Source: Methylobacterium terrae (lineage in GTDB: Bacteria; Pseudomonadota; Alphaproteobacteria; Rhizobiales; Beijerinckiaceae). Taken from it: 64,000 nt of DNA. A program made the translations under genes and the position numbers. A model generated the notes under the pieces. It had not been told where the DNA came from and did no database searches. It saw only the letters and a program-made list of their open reading frames with translations. Shown piece after piece: positions 8,579-18,480 of this stretch (positions are counted from its first letter, which is position 1; every line of letters starts with the position of its first letter). The stretch is from contig NZ_CP029553.1 in assembly GCF_003173755.1 (NCBI RefSeq), positions 583,001-647,000 on the forward strand, given 5' to 3'.

Positions 8579-11500
8579 ATGTCGCTCATCATACGGGCCG
8601 GGCGCGCCGCCGCCGGGATGGCCGCGTTCCTGACGCTGCTCGCCGGCGTCCCGGCCGCGGCGCAGCAGCCCGGCTCAGGCCCCCGCCGCGCCGCCCCGGT
8701 GCAGCCGGCGCCCCGTCCCAAGAGCTTCGTGCGCCCGGCCCTCGCCAGCGAGGCGGTGCGCCTCGAGGCACGGCTGCAGGCGGAGGGCGGGGCGGGCAGC
8801 AAGTCCGCCGCCGGCAAGCCCGCCGCCCAGTGGCGCCGGGAGGCCGAGGCCCTGCGGGCGAAGGACGACATCGACGGGGCGCTCGCCGCCTTCCGCCGCG
8901 CCGCCGCGGCCGATCCGGCGGAGTGGCGCGGCTGGTACGCCCTGGCGCAGGCCGCGGGCGAGGCCGAGAACGACGATTACGAGACCAGCCAGAGGCTCAA
9001 GGCCGAGGCCCGGGCCGGCGCCTACCTCGCCTACCAACGAGCGCCCGCGCCCGCCGACGAGGCGCGGGCGCTGGCACTCCTCGGCGGGACCCTCGCCAAG
9101 CAGGAGAGCTGGCGCCCGGCGCTCGAGGCCTACGCGGCGAGCCTCGCGCTGGCGGGCGACGCGGAAACCGCCAAGACCTACGAGGCCTTGCGCGAGGCGC
9201 ACGGCTTCCGGGTGCTCGACTACAAGGTCGATTCCGACGCCGCCCCGCGGGCCTGCTTCACCCTCTCCGAGACGATCGACCCGAAGGCCGATATCGCGCC
9301 CTTCGTGGCGGTGTCGGGCGCGAGCGACGCCGCGGTGACCGCGCAGGGCCAGCAGGTCTGCGTCGACGGGCTTCGCCACGGCGAGCGCTACGGCGTGGTG
9401 CTGCGCCAGGGCCTGCCCTCGACCGTCGGCGAATCCCTACGCAAGGCGGCCGACTACGACATCTACGTCCGCGACCGCAGCCCGCAGGTGCGCTTCACCG
9501 GGCGCAACTACGTGCTGCCCCGCACCGGCCAGGCCGGGGTGCCGCTGGTCTCGGTCAATGCCGGCAAGCTCGACGTCGAGGTGGTGCGCATCGGCGACCG
9601 CGGGCTGCTGCCGGCCCTGCGCTCCGACGCGTTCCTGTCGCAGCTCTCGGGGTCGGGCCTGCGCGGCATCGCCCGCGAGCGCGGCGTCCAGGTCTGGAAG
9701 GGCACCCTCGACACCGCGCCCGCGGAGATCAACCGCGAGGCGGTGACCGCCTTCCCGGTGCTCCAGGCCATCGGCAAGGTCGAGCCCGGTCTCTACGTGA
9801 TGACGGCGCGCCCGAGCGGCGGCGCTTCCCTCGCCGACGGCGAGGAGGGCGGCTACGAGAGCGAGGCGACGCAGTGGTTCGTGGTCTCGGATCTCGGGCT
9901 CACCGCCTTCAAGGGACGGGACGGGATCCACGTGCTCGCCCGCTCGCTCGCCTCGGCGGCGGTCGTGAAGGACGCGGAGATCCGCCTGGTCGCCCGCAAC
10001 AACGAGGTGCTGGCGACCCGCAGCACCGACGGGCAGGGTCACGCCGCCTTCGATCCTGGCCTCGCCCGCGGCGAGGGCGGGGCGGCCCCGAGCCTCGTGG
10101 TGGCGCGCCTCGGCGACGATTACGGCTTCCTCGACCTGTCCTTGAGCGCCTTCGACCTCGCCGATCGCGGCGTGAAGGGCCGGCCGAGCCCGAGCGCGGC
10201 GGAGGCCTACCTGTTTCCCGAGCGCGGGGTCTACCGCTCCGGCGAGACGGTGCAGCTGACCGCGCTCCTGCGCGACGCCAAGGGCGCGGCGATTCCCGGG
10301 CTTCCCCTCACCCTGGTGGCGAAGCGCCCGGACGGGGTCGAGTACCGCCGGGTCCAGGTGCCGGATGGCGGGCTCGGCGGCCGCGCCCTGTCGCTGCCGC
10401 TGCTGCCCGGCGCGCAAGGCGGCACCTGGCGGGTGTCGGCCTACACCGACCCGAAGGCGCCCGCGATCGGCGAGGCGAGCTTCCTCGTCGAGGATTACGT
10501 GCCCGAGCGCCTCGACGTGACCCTGATTCCGGCCGAGGCCGCCTTGCGTCCCGGCGAGCCCGCGACGGTGACGGTCGCGGCGCGCTACCTCTACGGGGCG
10601 CCAGGCGCCGCGCTGAGCGTCGGCGGCGCGGTCGCGGTGCAGCCGGCCTCCCGCAGCGGCATCAAGGGGTTCGAGGAGTTCTCGACCGGCCTCGACGACG
10701 AGGGCGTGGCCCCGGTGACGGCGGAGCTCGACGCCCCCGTCGCCACCGACGCGCAGGGGCGCGCGACCGTGCGGGCGCCGGTGCCGGACTCGCGCGGGCC
10801 GCGGCCGTTCGAGGCCAAGGTCACGCTCCAGGTCGGCGAGCCCGGCGGCCGGGCGGTGCAGCGCAGCCTGACCCTGCCGATCCTGCCCGCCGGGCCGGTG
10901 CTGGGGATCCGCAAGACCTTCGGCGCGCTGCGCGAGGGCGCGACCGCGAGCTTCGAGGTGGCGGCCGCGCGGCCCGACGGCACGCGGCTCGCCACCGAGG
11001 CGACCTGGACCCTGCTGCGGGTCGACCGGCGCTACCAGTGGTACCGGGCCGACGGGCGCTGGAGCTTCGAGCCGGTCAAGACCACCGCCAAGGTCGCGAA
11101 CGGCCGCGTCGCGCTCGAGGCCGGCGCGCCGGCCCGGCTGGCGATGCCGGTCGATCTCGGCCAGTACCGCCTGGAGGTGCGCGGACCGGGCGTCGAGGCG
11201 GCGAGCCTGTCGTTCGATGTCGGCTGGAGCGGCACCGAGAGCGCCGATGCGCCCGACCTCCTCGACCTCACCCTCGACCGGGAGGCCTACGCCTCCGGCG
11301 ACACCGTTCGGGCGCGCCTGCGCCCGCGCTTTGCCGGCACCGCCACGATCGCGGTGGTGAGCGACCGGGTGCACGAGATCCGCACCCTCGACCTGCCGGC
11401 CGGCGGCACCACCGTCGAGATCCCGGTGAAGCCGGATTGGGGCGCGGGCGCCTACCTCGTCGCCACCGCCTACCGGCCCCTCGACCAGGCGGCCCGGCGC

Positions 11501-13894
11501 CTGCCCGGCCGGGCCATGGGCCTGGCCTGGTTCGGGATCGACCGGGAGGCCCGCGCCCTCGGCGTCGCGATCGAGGCGCCCCTCAAGGTCCGGCCCCGGG
11601 GCGAGCTGCGCCTGCCGATCCGCCTCGCCGGGCTGAAGGCCGGCGAGGAGGCCCGGGTGACCGTGGCGGCGGTCGATGTCGGCATCCTCAGCCTCACCCG
11701 CTACGCCGCTCCCGACCCGTTCGGGTTCTTCTTCGGCCAGAAGGCGCTCTCCTCCGAGATCCGCGACCTCTACGGCTACCTGATCGACGGCATGCAGGGC
11801 ACGCTGGGCGCGATCCGCTCCGGCGGCGACGCCGGCGGGGCGGAACTGGAGGGCGCACCGCCGACGCAGGAGCCGCTGGCGCGCTATTCCGGAATCGTCA
11901 CGGTCGGGCCGGACGGCCGGGCCGAGGTGAGCTTCCCCCTGCCGGCCTTCAACGGCACCGCCCGGGTGATGGTGACGGCCTGGAGCGCGGCCAGGGTCGG
12001 CGCGGCCTCGGCCGACGTGGTGATCCGCGACGCGATCGTGGCGAGCGGCACCCTGCCGCGCTTCCTCGCGGTCGGCGACCGCTCGCGCCTGCACGTCGCC
12101 CTCGACAACGTCGAGGGTCCGGGCGGCGACTACGCGGTCGACGTCGACCTCGCTGGCCCCGTGGTGGTGCCGACGGGCGCGCTCGCCCGCTCGCTCCACC
12201 TCGCCCCCGGCGGGCGGGGCACGATCGAGATCCCGCTCACCGCCGCCGGCCCCGGCCTCGCCCGGGTCGACCTGCGGCTGACCGGGCCGGGCTTGCCTGA
12301 GCCCGCCGGCCAGAGCTTCAGCTTGGGCCTCCAGCCCGGTACCGGGACGCTGCTGCGCCGCGAGGTCCGCACGCTGGAGCCCGGTGGAAGCCTGACCCTG
12401 TCGGGCGACCTCCTCGCCGAGGTGATCCCGGGCACCGGCGCGGTGACGCTCGCGGCCTCGCCCTTTGGCGGCATCGACGTGCCGGCCCTGCTCCAGGCGC
12501 TCGACCGCTACCCCTACGGGTGCACTGAGCAGGTGGTGAGCCGGGCGCTGCCGCTCCTCGCGGTCAACCGCCTGGCGGCCCTATCGCAGCTCGGCCTCGA
12601 CGGCAGCGCCGACGAGCGGGTGCGGGGCGCCATCGACCGGGTGCTGTCGCGCCAGGATGCGAGCGGCGCCTTCGGGCTGTGGTCGGCGGGCAACGCCGAG
12701 GACCTGTGGCTCACCGCCTACGCCACCGACTTCCTGACCCGGGCGCGCGAGCGCGGATTCGCCGTGCCGCCGACCGCCCTGTCGCTCGCCCTCGACCGGC
12801 TGCGCAACACGGTGGCCAACGCCACCGAGGTCACCGAGGGCGGGCTCGACCTCGCCTACGCGGCCTACGTGCTCGCCCGCAACGGCCGCCCGGTGATGGG
12901 CGACCTGCGCTACCTCGCCGACACCAAGCTCGCCTCGTTCGCGACGCCGCTCGCCCGCGGCCAGATCGCCGCGGCGCTCGCGCTGCTCGGCGACCGGACC
13001 CGGGCCCGCACCGCCTTCGAGGCGGCGCTCGGGGCGCTGCGCGCCGAGCGCGACGGCGGGACCTACCGGGCCGATTACGGCTCGCGCCTGCGCGACGGCG
13101 CCGGGCTGATCGCGCTCGCCGCCGAGACCGGGATCGCCCGGGACTCGCTCGGTGCGCTCGGCGCGGTGGTGGGCGAGGAGCGCGGCTCCGGCCGCCCGAC
13201 CAGCACCCAGGAACAGGCCTGGCTGGTGCTGGCGGCGTCCGAACTGGCCAAGGAGGCGGGCAAGGACGCGGGCAAGGAGGCGCCCTCGCTCACGCTCGAC
13301 GGCGCGCCGGTCCAGGGCGCGCTCTACCGCACGTTTCCCGGCACCGCCCTGGCGGCGCGGCCCGTGACGGTGACCAACCGCGGCAGCGCCCCGGTGCAGC
13401 TCGCCCTCGGCATCTCCGGCAACCCGGCGGTGCCGGAGCCGGCGGAGGCGAAGGGCTACGCGATCGAGCGCAGCTACCACCGCCTCGACGGCAGCCCGGC
13501 CGACCTCGCGGCCCTGCGCCAGAACGACCGCCTGGTGGTGGTGCTGAAGGTGACGGAGGCCAAGGCCAGCGCCGGGCGCCTGCTCCTCGTCGACCGCCTG
13601 CCGGCCGGCCTCGAGATCGACAACCCCAAGCTCCTCGACGCCGACGCGACCGCCGGCCTCGCCTGGGCGAAATCCGACGTGACGCCGACCCATACCGAGT
13701 TCCGCGACGACCGCTTCGTGGCGGCCTACGACCGGAGCCCGAGCCAGTCGGCCTTCTTCAGCGTCGCCTACACGGTGCGGGCGGTGACGCCGGGCCGCTA
13801 CGTCCACCCGGCGGCGACGATCGAGGACATGTACCGGCCCGAGCGCTACGGGCGCACCGCCTTCGGGACCCTGGAGGTGGGCGCGGCACGGTAG
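8579..13894 (+). CDS. bacterial alpha-2-macroglobulin family protein
   Basis: A 1771-residue periplasmic protease trap. An N-terminal signal peptide (MSLIIRAGRAAAGMAAFLTLL ending GVPAAAQ) has no lipobox Cys, so the protein is probably soluble rather than a lipoprotein. An N-terminal region with TPR-like helices (about residues 85-210) precedes the macroglobulin domains (MG1-MG10). The bait region lies before ARYSGIVTVGPDGRAEVSF. The thioester-domain motif YPYGCTEQ carries the reactive Cys at residue 1315 and Gln at 1318. The family covalently captures attacking proteases, usually beside penicillin-binding protein 1C (pbpC). No pbpC is present here; instead the gene diverges from a protease-like secreted protein. 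It ends 22 bp from the convergent DUF418 gene. Confidence 0.93.
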   Translation: MSLIIRAGRAAAGMAAFLTLLAGVPAAAQQPGSGPRRAAPVQPAPRPKSFVRPALASEAVRLEARLQAEGGAGSKSAAGKPAAQWRREAEALRAKDDIDGALAAFRRAAAADPAEWRGWYALAQAAGEAENDDYETSQRLKAEARAGAYLAYQRAPAPADEARALALLGGTLAKQESWRPALEAYAASLALAGDAETAKTYEALREAHGFRVLDYKVDSDAAPRACFTLSETIDPKADIAPFVAVSGASDAAVTAQGQQVCVDGLRHGERYGVVLRQGLPSTVGESLRKAADYDIYVRDRSPQVRFTGRNYVLPRTGQAGVPLVSVNAGKLDVEVVRIGDRGLLPALRSDAFLSQLSGSGLRGIARERGVQVWKGTLDTAPAEINREAVTAFPVLQAIGKVEPGLYVMTARPSGGASLADGEEGGYESEATQWFVVSDLGLTAFKGRDGIHVLARSLASAAVVKDAEIRLVARNNEVLATRSTDGQGHAAFDPGLARGEGGAAPSLVVARLGDDYGFLDLSLSAFDLADRGVKGRPSPSAAEAYLFPERGVYRSGETVQLTALLRDAKGAAIPGLPLTLVAKRPDGVEYRRVQVPDGGLGGRALSLPLLPGAQGGTWRVSAYTDPKAPAIGEASFLVEDYVPERLDVTLIPAEAALRPGEPATVTVAARYLYGAPGAALSVGGAVAVQPASRSGIKGFEEFSTGLDDEGVAPVTAELDAPVATDAQGRATVRAPVPDSRGPRPFEAKVTLQVGEPGGRAVQRSLTLPILPAGPVLGIRKTFGALREGATASFEVAAARPDGTRLATEATWTLLRVDRRYQWYRADGRWSFEPVKTTAKVANGRVALEAGAPARLAMPVDLGQYRLEVRGPGVEAASLSFDVGWSGTESADAPDLLDLTLDREAYASGDTVRARLRPRFAGTATIAVVSDRVHEIRTLDLPAGGTTVEIPVKPDWGAGAYLVATAYRPLDQAARRLPGRAMGLAWFGIDREARALGVAIEAPLKVRPRGELRLPIRLAGLKAGEEARVTVAAVDVGILSLTRYAAPDPFGFFFGQKALSSEIRDLYGYLIDGMQGTLGAIRSGGDAGGAELEGAPPTQEPLARYSGIVTVGPDGRAEVSFPLPAFNGTARVMVTAWSAARVGAASADVVIRDAIVASGTLPRFLAVGDRSRLHVALDNVEGPGGDYAVDVDLAGPVVVPTGALARSLHLAPGGRGTIEIPLTAAGPGLARVDLRLTGPGLPEPAGQSFSLGLQPGTGTLLRREVRTLEPGGSLTLSGDLLAEVIPGTGAVTLAASPFGGIDVPALLQALDRYPYGCTEQVVSRALPLLAVNRLAALSQLGLDGSADERVRGAIDRVLSRQDASGAFGLWSAGNAEDLWLTAYATDFLTRARERGFAVPPTALSLALDRLRNTVANATEVTEGGLDLAYAAYVLARNGRPVMGDLRYLADTKLASFATPLARGQIAAALALLGDRTRARTAFEAALGALRAERDGGTYRADYGSRLRDGAGLIALAAETGIARDSLGALGAVVGEERGSGRPTSTQEQAWLVLAASELAKEAGKDAGKEAPSLTLDGAPVQGALYRTFPGTALAARPVTVTNRGSAPVQLALGISGNPAVPEPAEAKGYAIERSYHRLDGSPADLAALRQNDRLVVVLKVTEAKASAGRLLLVDRLPAGLEIDNPKLLDADATAGLAWAKSDVTPTHTEFRDDRFVAAYDRSPSQSAFFSVAYTVRAVTPGRYVHPAATIEDMYRPERYGRTAFGTLEVGAAR

Positions 13895-13916
13895 GGAGCG
13901 GCGCGCTCGGCCCGGT

Positions 13917-15173
13917 TCAGGCCCGGCGGAGCGGCAGGGCGCGGCCGTAGGCGAGGACCCGCCACAGCCACTCCAGCGGGCCGTGGCGGAACCGCCGGAG
14001 CCAGAGGCGGCTCCCGACGACCTGGACGGCGTAGAGGGCGAGCACGATCCCGAGGCCGGCGGTGAGGCCGAGCCTGCCGAAGAGGCCGAGCCCGTAGCCG
14101 TAGAAGACGACGCCGAGCACCAGCGACTGCACGATGTAGTTGGTGAAGGCCATGCGCCCGACCGGCTCCGCCCAGGCAAGCCCGCGCCGGCCCGTCCTCG
14201 TCGTCCCGGCGGCGAGGATCGCGGCGGCGTAGCCGAGGGCGAGGAGGATCGTCCCGACGGACGCACCCACGGCCTCGAACCGGCCGAGGGACGGCCAGCC
14301 GGAATAGGAGCGCGCCGCGGTCGCCAGCGTCAGGACCACGCCGGTGCCGGCCGCGAGGGCCGCGAACCCCCACAGGCCCGCGGCGAACCGGGCCGCCCGG
14401 CGGACGAGGCCGGCCCGCCAGGCGAGCGCCCCGAGCAGGAACAGCCCCAGCGTGCGCGGCAGGACGAAGGCGTGCAGGGGCAGGAAGCCGGCGATCTCCC
14501 GGATCCGGAAGTCCAGGATCTCGAAAAATCCGCCGGTCGCGTAGACCCGGTCCGCGTCCGCGACCTGCCGGACCAGCCAGGCGCGGTCGGGAAAGGCCAC
14601 GATGGGCGGCAAGAGAGGTGGCAAGAGAGATTGCAGGGCGAAGACGGCGAGGCACGCCGCGCACGCGGCCCCCATCAGCCAGGTCGGCCCGAACAGGAGC
14701 GGCAGGACGGCCAGCCCCGCGACCGCGTACGCGGTGAGGATGTCGCCGTTCCAGATCAGGACGAGGTGGACGAGCCCGAACCCGAGCAGGACGAGGAGGC
14801 GACGCAGGAGGAGGACGGTCCGGCGCGGCCGGCCCGCCCCTCGCTCGACCTGGATCGCCAGCCCGACGCCGAAGAGCAGGGGGAACAGCGCGAAGGCCTT
14901 CATGTCGACGAAGGTCAGGAGGACGGCGTCGATCCAGCGATCGAGGCCGGCCTCCGGCGGACCGGGCAGGAACTGCCGGAAGATCGAGACGCGGAACTCG
15001 CCCTCCAGGTTGATCGCGAGAACGCCCAGGAGCGCGAGGCCGCGCAGGGCGTCGAGGGCGGGCAGGCGCTCCGAGAGGTCGGCCGGGCGGGCGGGGTCGG
15101 CAGCGCCTCGACCGTCCACGATGCCAGGATCATCGATGCCAGGATCATCGACGTTCGTCTCGGCCGCGAGCAT
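13917..15173 (-). CDS. DUF418 (YeiB-like) inner-membrane protein
   Basis: A 418-residue polytopic membrane protein. After a hydrophilic Asp-rich N-terminus with a duplicated DDPGI, it shows ALDALRGLALLGVLAINLEG, the signature of the DUF418/DUF1624 acyltransferase-3-like membrane family. About ten hydrophobic segments follow, and a C-terminal DUF418 block contains VGRMAFTNYIVQSLV and LEWLWRVLAYG. Function is unknown; related folds move acyl groups across membranes. ATG 15173 is the only good start. The gene converges with the macroglobulin gene and stands alone. Confidence 0.88.
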   Translation of the reverse strand: MLAAETNVDDPGIDDPGIVDGRGAADPARPADLSERLPALDALRGLALLGVLAINLEGEFRVSIFRQFLPGPPEAGLDRWIDAVLLTFVDMKAFALFPLLFGVGLAIQVERGAGRPRRTVLLLRRLLVLLGFGLVHLVLIWNGDILTAYAVAGLAVLPLLFGPTWLMGAACAACLAVFALQSLLPPLLPPIVAFPDRAWLVRQVADADRVYATGGFFEILDFRIREIAGFLPLHAFVLPRTLGLFLLGALAWRAGLVRRAARFAAGLWGFAALAAGTGVVLTLATAARSYSGWPSLGRFEAVGASVGTILLALGYAAAILAAGTTRTGRRGLAWAEPVGRMAFTNYIVQSLVLGVVFYGYGLGLFGRLGLTAGLGIVLALYAVQVVGSRLWLRRFRHGPLEWLWRVLAYGRALPLRRA

Positions 15174-15256
15174 GACTCGACCTCCGGCGCGGAGCGGACC
15201 GCTCTGCCCACGGTCCGGCTATGCCTCGATGACCCGCGGTCCGGCAACGCGCGCCG

Positions 15257-15550
15257 TCAGGATCCCGGACGCCCCTCGCCGCCGAACTCGACGACCGGCG
15301 GCTCCGCGCCGCCGAAATGCGGATCCCGGGCGGGATCGGGCGTCGCGGCAGTTCCCCGGCCGAAGGTCTGGGCCCAGGTGAGGACGATGATCTCGGCGCC
15401 CTCGCCCCGCGCGTCGCGGCCCTCCCGCGAGGCGCGGCGGCGCCGGGCGCCGATCCAGCGCCGGACGAGGGGACCGTTCCCGATCCCCGGCGTACCGGCG
15501 GATCTCCGCCGCCGCCCGGCCCAGCCGTCTCGCCCGTTCCCGCGCCGCAC
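15257..15550 (-). CDS. possible small hypothetical protein, 97 residues
   Basis: The C-terminal half has strong G/C third positions and protein-like content (GAEIIVLTWAQTFGRGT and PHFGGAEPPVVEFGGEG). The N-terminal half is Arg/Gly-rich and could be read-through noise, so the start is uncertain. It lies in the gap between the DUF418 and AraC genes on the same strand. No motif, signal peptide or family is recognised. Confidence 0.38.
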   Translation of the reverse strand: MRRGNGRDGWAGRRRRSAGTPGIGNGPLVRRWIGARRRRASREGRDARGEGAEIIVLTWAQTFGRGTAATPDPARDPHFGGAEPPVVEFGGEGRPGS

Positions 15551-15669
15551 CGTGAGAGCCTCCCATCCGACAGGACGACGACATCTCGGGCGCGCACCGG
15601 TCCGGGGCGAGCGCCGTGCGTCTCATTCGCTTGCGCGGACGTCCCAATTCGGGGGCAGGGTCCGCGGCC

Positions 15670-16707
15670 TCAGGCGTCGAGCAGCAGGACCCACTCGTAG
15701 AAATCGTCCCAGCCGCCGTCCGGCAGGCCGGCGGGCGGGCGCCGGACGGCCGGCGCACCCGCGAGTCCCGTCTTCGCCCGCACGTCGGCGGGGCTCGCGC
15801 CGAACTCGGCGCGGAAGGCGGTCGTGAAGCTCGCCGGGCTGCCGTAGCCGTACCGGTAGGCGACCTCGGAGACCCGCGCGGTGCGTTCCCCGCCCTCGGC
15901 GAGGTCGCGGTAGGCGCGGGCGAGCCGCCGGCGGCGGATGTACTCCGCCACCCCGCCCATGGGCGCGAAGAGGCGGTAGAGCCCGCTGCGCGAGACGCCG
16001 AAGCGGCGGCAGAGCCGCTCCACGCCGAGATCCGACGACGCGATCTCGGCGTCGATGTACCCGCGGATCGCCAGGAAGACCGGTGCGCGCTGCATCGGCC
16101 GCTCCAGGGCGTCGCCCTCGGCCGCCGCCCCGGCCATCAGGATCGCCGTCGCCTGCGCGGCCGCCCGCGCCTCCGCGGGGCTGAAGCGGGGGACGTTCGC
16201 GGCGAGCGAGCGCAGGTGGTCGTTGACCAGGGTGCCGAACGGCGTCGCCCCGCGCAGGACCGTGCCGTGCGCCGCGCCGAGCCGGGTCCCGCCGTCCGGG
16301 AACAGGGCGCGCGGGATGATGACCGTCATCGCGCGATAGTCGGTCGAGCGCATGGAGAGGGGCTGGGCGAGGTCGAGCAGGGAGACGTCCCCGGGCGCGA
16401 TTGCCACCTCGCGGCCGCCGATCGCGAGCGTCGCCCGCCCCTCCAGCCGGACCTGCGCGGCGACGTGATCGACGCCCATGCGGGCGACGAGGCCGGGCGA
16501 GCGCTCGTTGCGCAGCGCCGAGGCCGCGGTGAGGCCGATGATCGCGTTGCCGAGGTGATAGACGTCCGACCGGCCGCGGAAATCCCGGGTGTCCTCCCGG
16601 CGGATCTCGACGTCCCAGAACGGCGCCACGGCCTCGCGCCAGGCCGTGATCGTCCGGGGACCGAACGTCGAGCCTTCCAGGCGCAAATTGGGACCGCGCA
16701 CGGTCAT
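15670..16707 (-). CDS. AraC-family transcriptional regulator
   Basis: A 345-residue regulator. Residues about 1-200 form an AraC-binding-like sensor domain (YHLGNAIIGLTAASALRNER, GREVAIAPGDVSLLDLAQPL). The C-terminal AraC/XylS double helix-turn-helix is clear: GVERLCRRFGVSRSGLYRLF and then VSEVAYRYGYGSPASFTTAF with RAEFGASPADVR. ATG 16707 (MTVRGPNLRL) is preferred over an ATG at 16776 that adds an Arg-rich, unlikely leader. The C-terminal extension ends WDDFYEWVLLLDA. No effector or target can be read from the sequence; the neighbours are unrelated, so it may act in trans. Confidence 0.9.
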   Translation of the reverse strand: MTVRGPNLRLEGSTFGPRTITAWREAVAPFWDVEIRREDTRDFRGRSDVYHLGNAIIGLTAASALRNERSPGLVARMGVDHVAAQVRLEGRATLAIGGREVAIAPGDVSLLDLAQPLSMRSTDYRAMTVIIPRALFPDGGTRLGAAHGTVLRGATPFGTLVNDHLRSLAANVPRFSPAEARAAAQATAILMAGAAAEGDALERPMQRAPVFLAIRGYIDAEIASSDLGVERLCRRFGVSRSGLYRLFAPMGGVAEYIRRRRLARAYRDLAEGGERTARVSEVAYRYGYGSPASFTTAFRAEFGASPADVRAKTGLAGAPAVRRPPAGLPDGGWDDFYEWVLLLDA

Positions 16708-16840
16708 GTCGGGCTCGAAGCTGCTGCGGCACGCCGCCCTGCGACGAGTGCTGACACGCCGGCCGAGCTTTCGCAATTCAAACCGTCATCGACCCCGGAT
16801 CATCTCGACCTTTCCGGCAAGGGGAGCCGCCGTCGGGTCC

Positions 16841-17557
16841 TCAGCGCGGGGAGCGCTGCGGCGGGGCGCCGGGGCGCGGGGCCGTCCCGTCCGTCCTCTC
16901 GCCGATCCAGACCACGTGCCGCCCGCCGCTGCCGGCCGAGCGCACCTTGTGCTCCTCGACCGCGAAGCCGCCGCGCTGGAGCCGCGACTTGAACTTGCGG
17001 TCGGGGCTCTCCGACCACACCGCGAGCACGCCGCCCGGCCGCAGCGCCCGATGGGCCCGGCCCAGACCCGCGACGTCGTAGAGGCGGTCGTTCGTCTGCT
17101 GCACCAGCCCCTCGGGGCCGTTGTCGACGTCGAGCAGGATGGCGTCGTAGGCGCCCGGGCTCGTCGCGATGAGGTGGTGGACGTCGGTCTCGTGCAGGGC
17201 GACCCGGGGATCGTCGAGGCTGCCGGCGAAGAGATGCGCGAGCGGGCCCCGCGCCCAGGCGGCGACCGCCGGGATCAGCTCGGCGACCTCGACCTTGGCG
17301 CCGGGCCCGAGCTCGGCCAGCGCCGCCCGCAGGGTGAAGCCCATGCCGAGCCCGCCGATCAGCATCCGGGGCCGCGGCCGGTCGCGCAGGCGCGCGCAGG
17401 TCAGGGTGGCGAGCGCCCGCTCCGAGCCGCTGCGGCGGCTGTTCATCAGCTCGATCGAGTCGACCACGATCGCGAACTCGTCGCCGCGCCGCATCAGGCG
17501 CAGGGAGGCGGTCTCGCCGGGGATGGCGCTGGTGTCGAGGTGAACCCAGGGGATCAA
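16841..17557 (-). CDS. spermidine-synthase-like methyltransferase-fold protein
   Basis: About 238 residues with a Rossmann-type aminopropyl/methyl-transferase fold. The nucleotide-binding loop is MLIGGLGMGFTLRAALAEL, and YDAILLDVDNGPEGLV is the motif II region. RALRPGGVLAVWSESPD follows. It resembles the spermidine synthase-like proteins common in Rhizobiales, whose substrate is not established. The start is placed at TTG 17557 because GGAG lies eight bases upstream and the protein then begins LIPWVHLDTSAIPG, the conserved beginning as I recall it. An ATG at 17641 would add 28 residues of low-complexity leader. Confidence 0.75.
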   Translation of the reverse strand: MIPWVHLDTSAIPGETASLRLMRRGDEFAIVVDSIELMNSRRSGSERALATLTCARLRDRPRPRMLIGGLGMGFTLRAALAELGPGAKVEVAELIPAVAAWARGPLAHLFAGSLDDPRVALHETDVHHLIATSPGAYDAILLDVDNGPEGLVQQTNDRLYDVAGLGRAHRALRPGGVLAVWSESPDRKFKSRLQRGGFAVEEHKVRSAGSGGRHVVWIGERTDGTAPRPGAPPQRSPR

Positions 17558-17900
17558 GGATCGCGCTCCGTCGGGCTGGAATTGCGGGCAAGGGCCGCGG
17601 GCAAGGGCTGTGACAGGGACTGGACCAGCGTCCGTCGGCATCGCGTCGCGCCCGGGAGAGCGGCCGTCGCCGGCGATTTCGAGGGATCGACGGCGCGGGA
17701 CGCGACGAGGCGGGAGGCGGTTCCGCGGCGGCGGGACACAGCGACGAGGGAGGTCGGCAATGAGCGTCGACGAGGGACGCCGGCTATCGCACGCGCCGGG
17801 CCGCCCCGTCGAGCCGCCGATCCCGGCGCCGTGCCCGCTCGGACATTCGGCCCGGTCGGGCATTTGTCCCCCGGGGGGCTTCCGTGCCATAAACCCGCGG

Positions 17901-18104
17901 ATGAGCGACAACGAATTCTACCCCTTCTCGATCGAGGTGGCCCCGCTGAACAGCCCGAAGGGCAAATTCGGCTGGGCGATCCGCAAGCACGGCAAGCTGC
18001 TCGAGCGGTCGGACCGGCCGCACGACAGCGAGGAGCGGGCCTATGCCAGCGCGACCCAGGCCGTGGAGCGCGCCTTCCGCCCGGCCGACCCGCGCCGCCG
18101 CTGA
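17901..18104 (+). CDS. small conserved-type hypothetical protein, 67 residues
   Basis: ATG 17901 opens MSDNEFYPFSIEVAPLNSP and continues KGKFGWAIRKHGKLLERSDR, with a C-terminal helix of Ala, Glu and Arg (EERAYASATQAVERAF). The pattern of two beta strands then a helix suggests a small folded domain that binds or clamps something, but I cannot name a family. Codon use is fully chromosomal. It lies alone between two divergent or distant genes. No signal peptide. Confidence 0.65.
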   Translation: MSDNEFYPFSIEVAPLNSPKGKFGWAIRKHGKLLERSDRPHDSEERAYASATQAVERAFRPADPRRR

Positions 18105-18480
18105 GGACCAGGATCGCATCGAAGGCTCCTTGCGGCCCGCGCCGCCCGCCATCCGGCCGGGTTGCGCGGGGAAGCGCCCCGCCGCCGCCGATCGTGCGAT
18201 CCTCGAGCGAGCGCGTCGCAGTTTTTCGTGACCGCCCGCGCGTCGTTCTGCCGAACATTTCCCCGCGACCATCATATGTGAACGAAGTTATTCCTTGCCG
18301 GCAGGACGAAAATCGTCGATAATCGAACTGTCGATATGTGGCTGGCTTTTTTGGATCTTGTAGCCTGAAGCATCGGGCGCCGGCTCTGACACTTCCTCCC
18401 AACATGATCGCCAGGTCTGCCCGGCGACGGATGTCGCGCGTTCGGGCGGGCCTGCCATCCGGCATGGTGAAGGAACAGCC
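18105..18480. other. intergenic stretch, no gene seen
   Basis: A gap of 376 bp. The segment 18230-18370 is relatively AT-rich (CATCATATGTGAACGAAG and AATCGTCGATAATCGAACTG) and is the likely promoter zone for the small gene at 18481. A TTTTTT run lies near 18347. No ORF has good codon use. Confidence 0.4.

Noticed and set aside
8146..12300. 1384-codon plus-strand frame overlapping the alpha-2-macroglobulin
   Set aside because: Composition is Arg/Gly/Pro-rich noise in a shifted frame; the 1771-residue protein in the adjacent frame has clear motifs.
14000..15827. Long open frame on the plus strand opposite the DUF418 gene
   Set aside because: The translated product is an Asp/Glu/Gly/Arg-rich run with no motif; it mirrors the real DUF418 gene on the other strand, as is common at high G+C.
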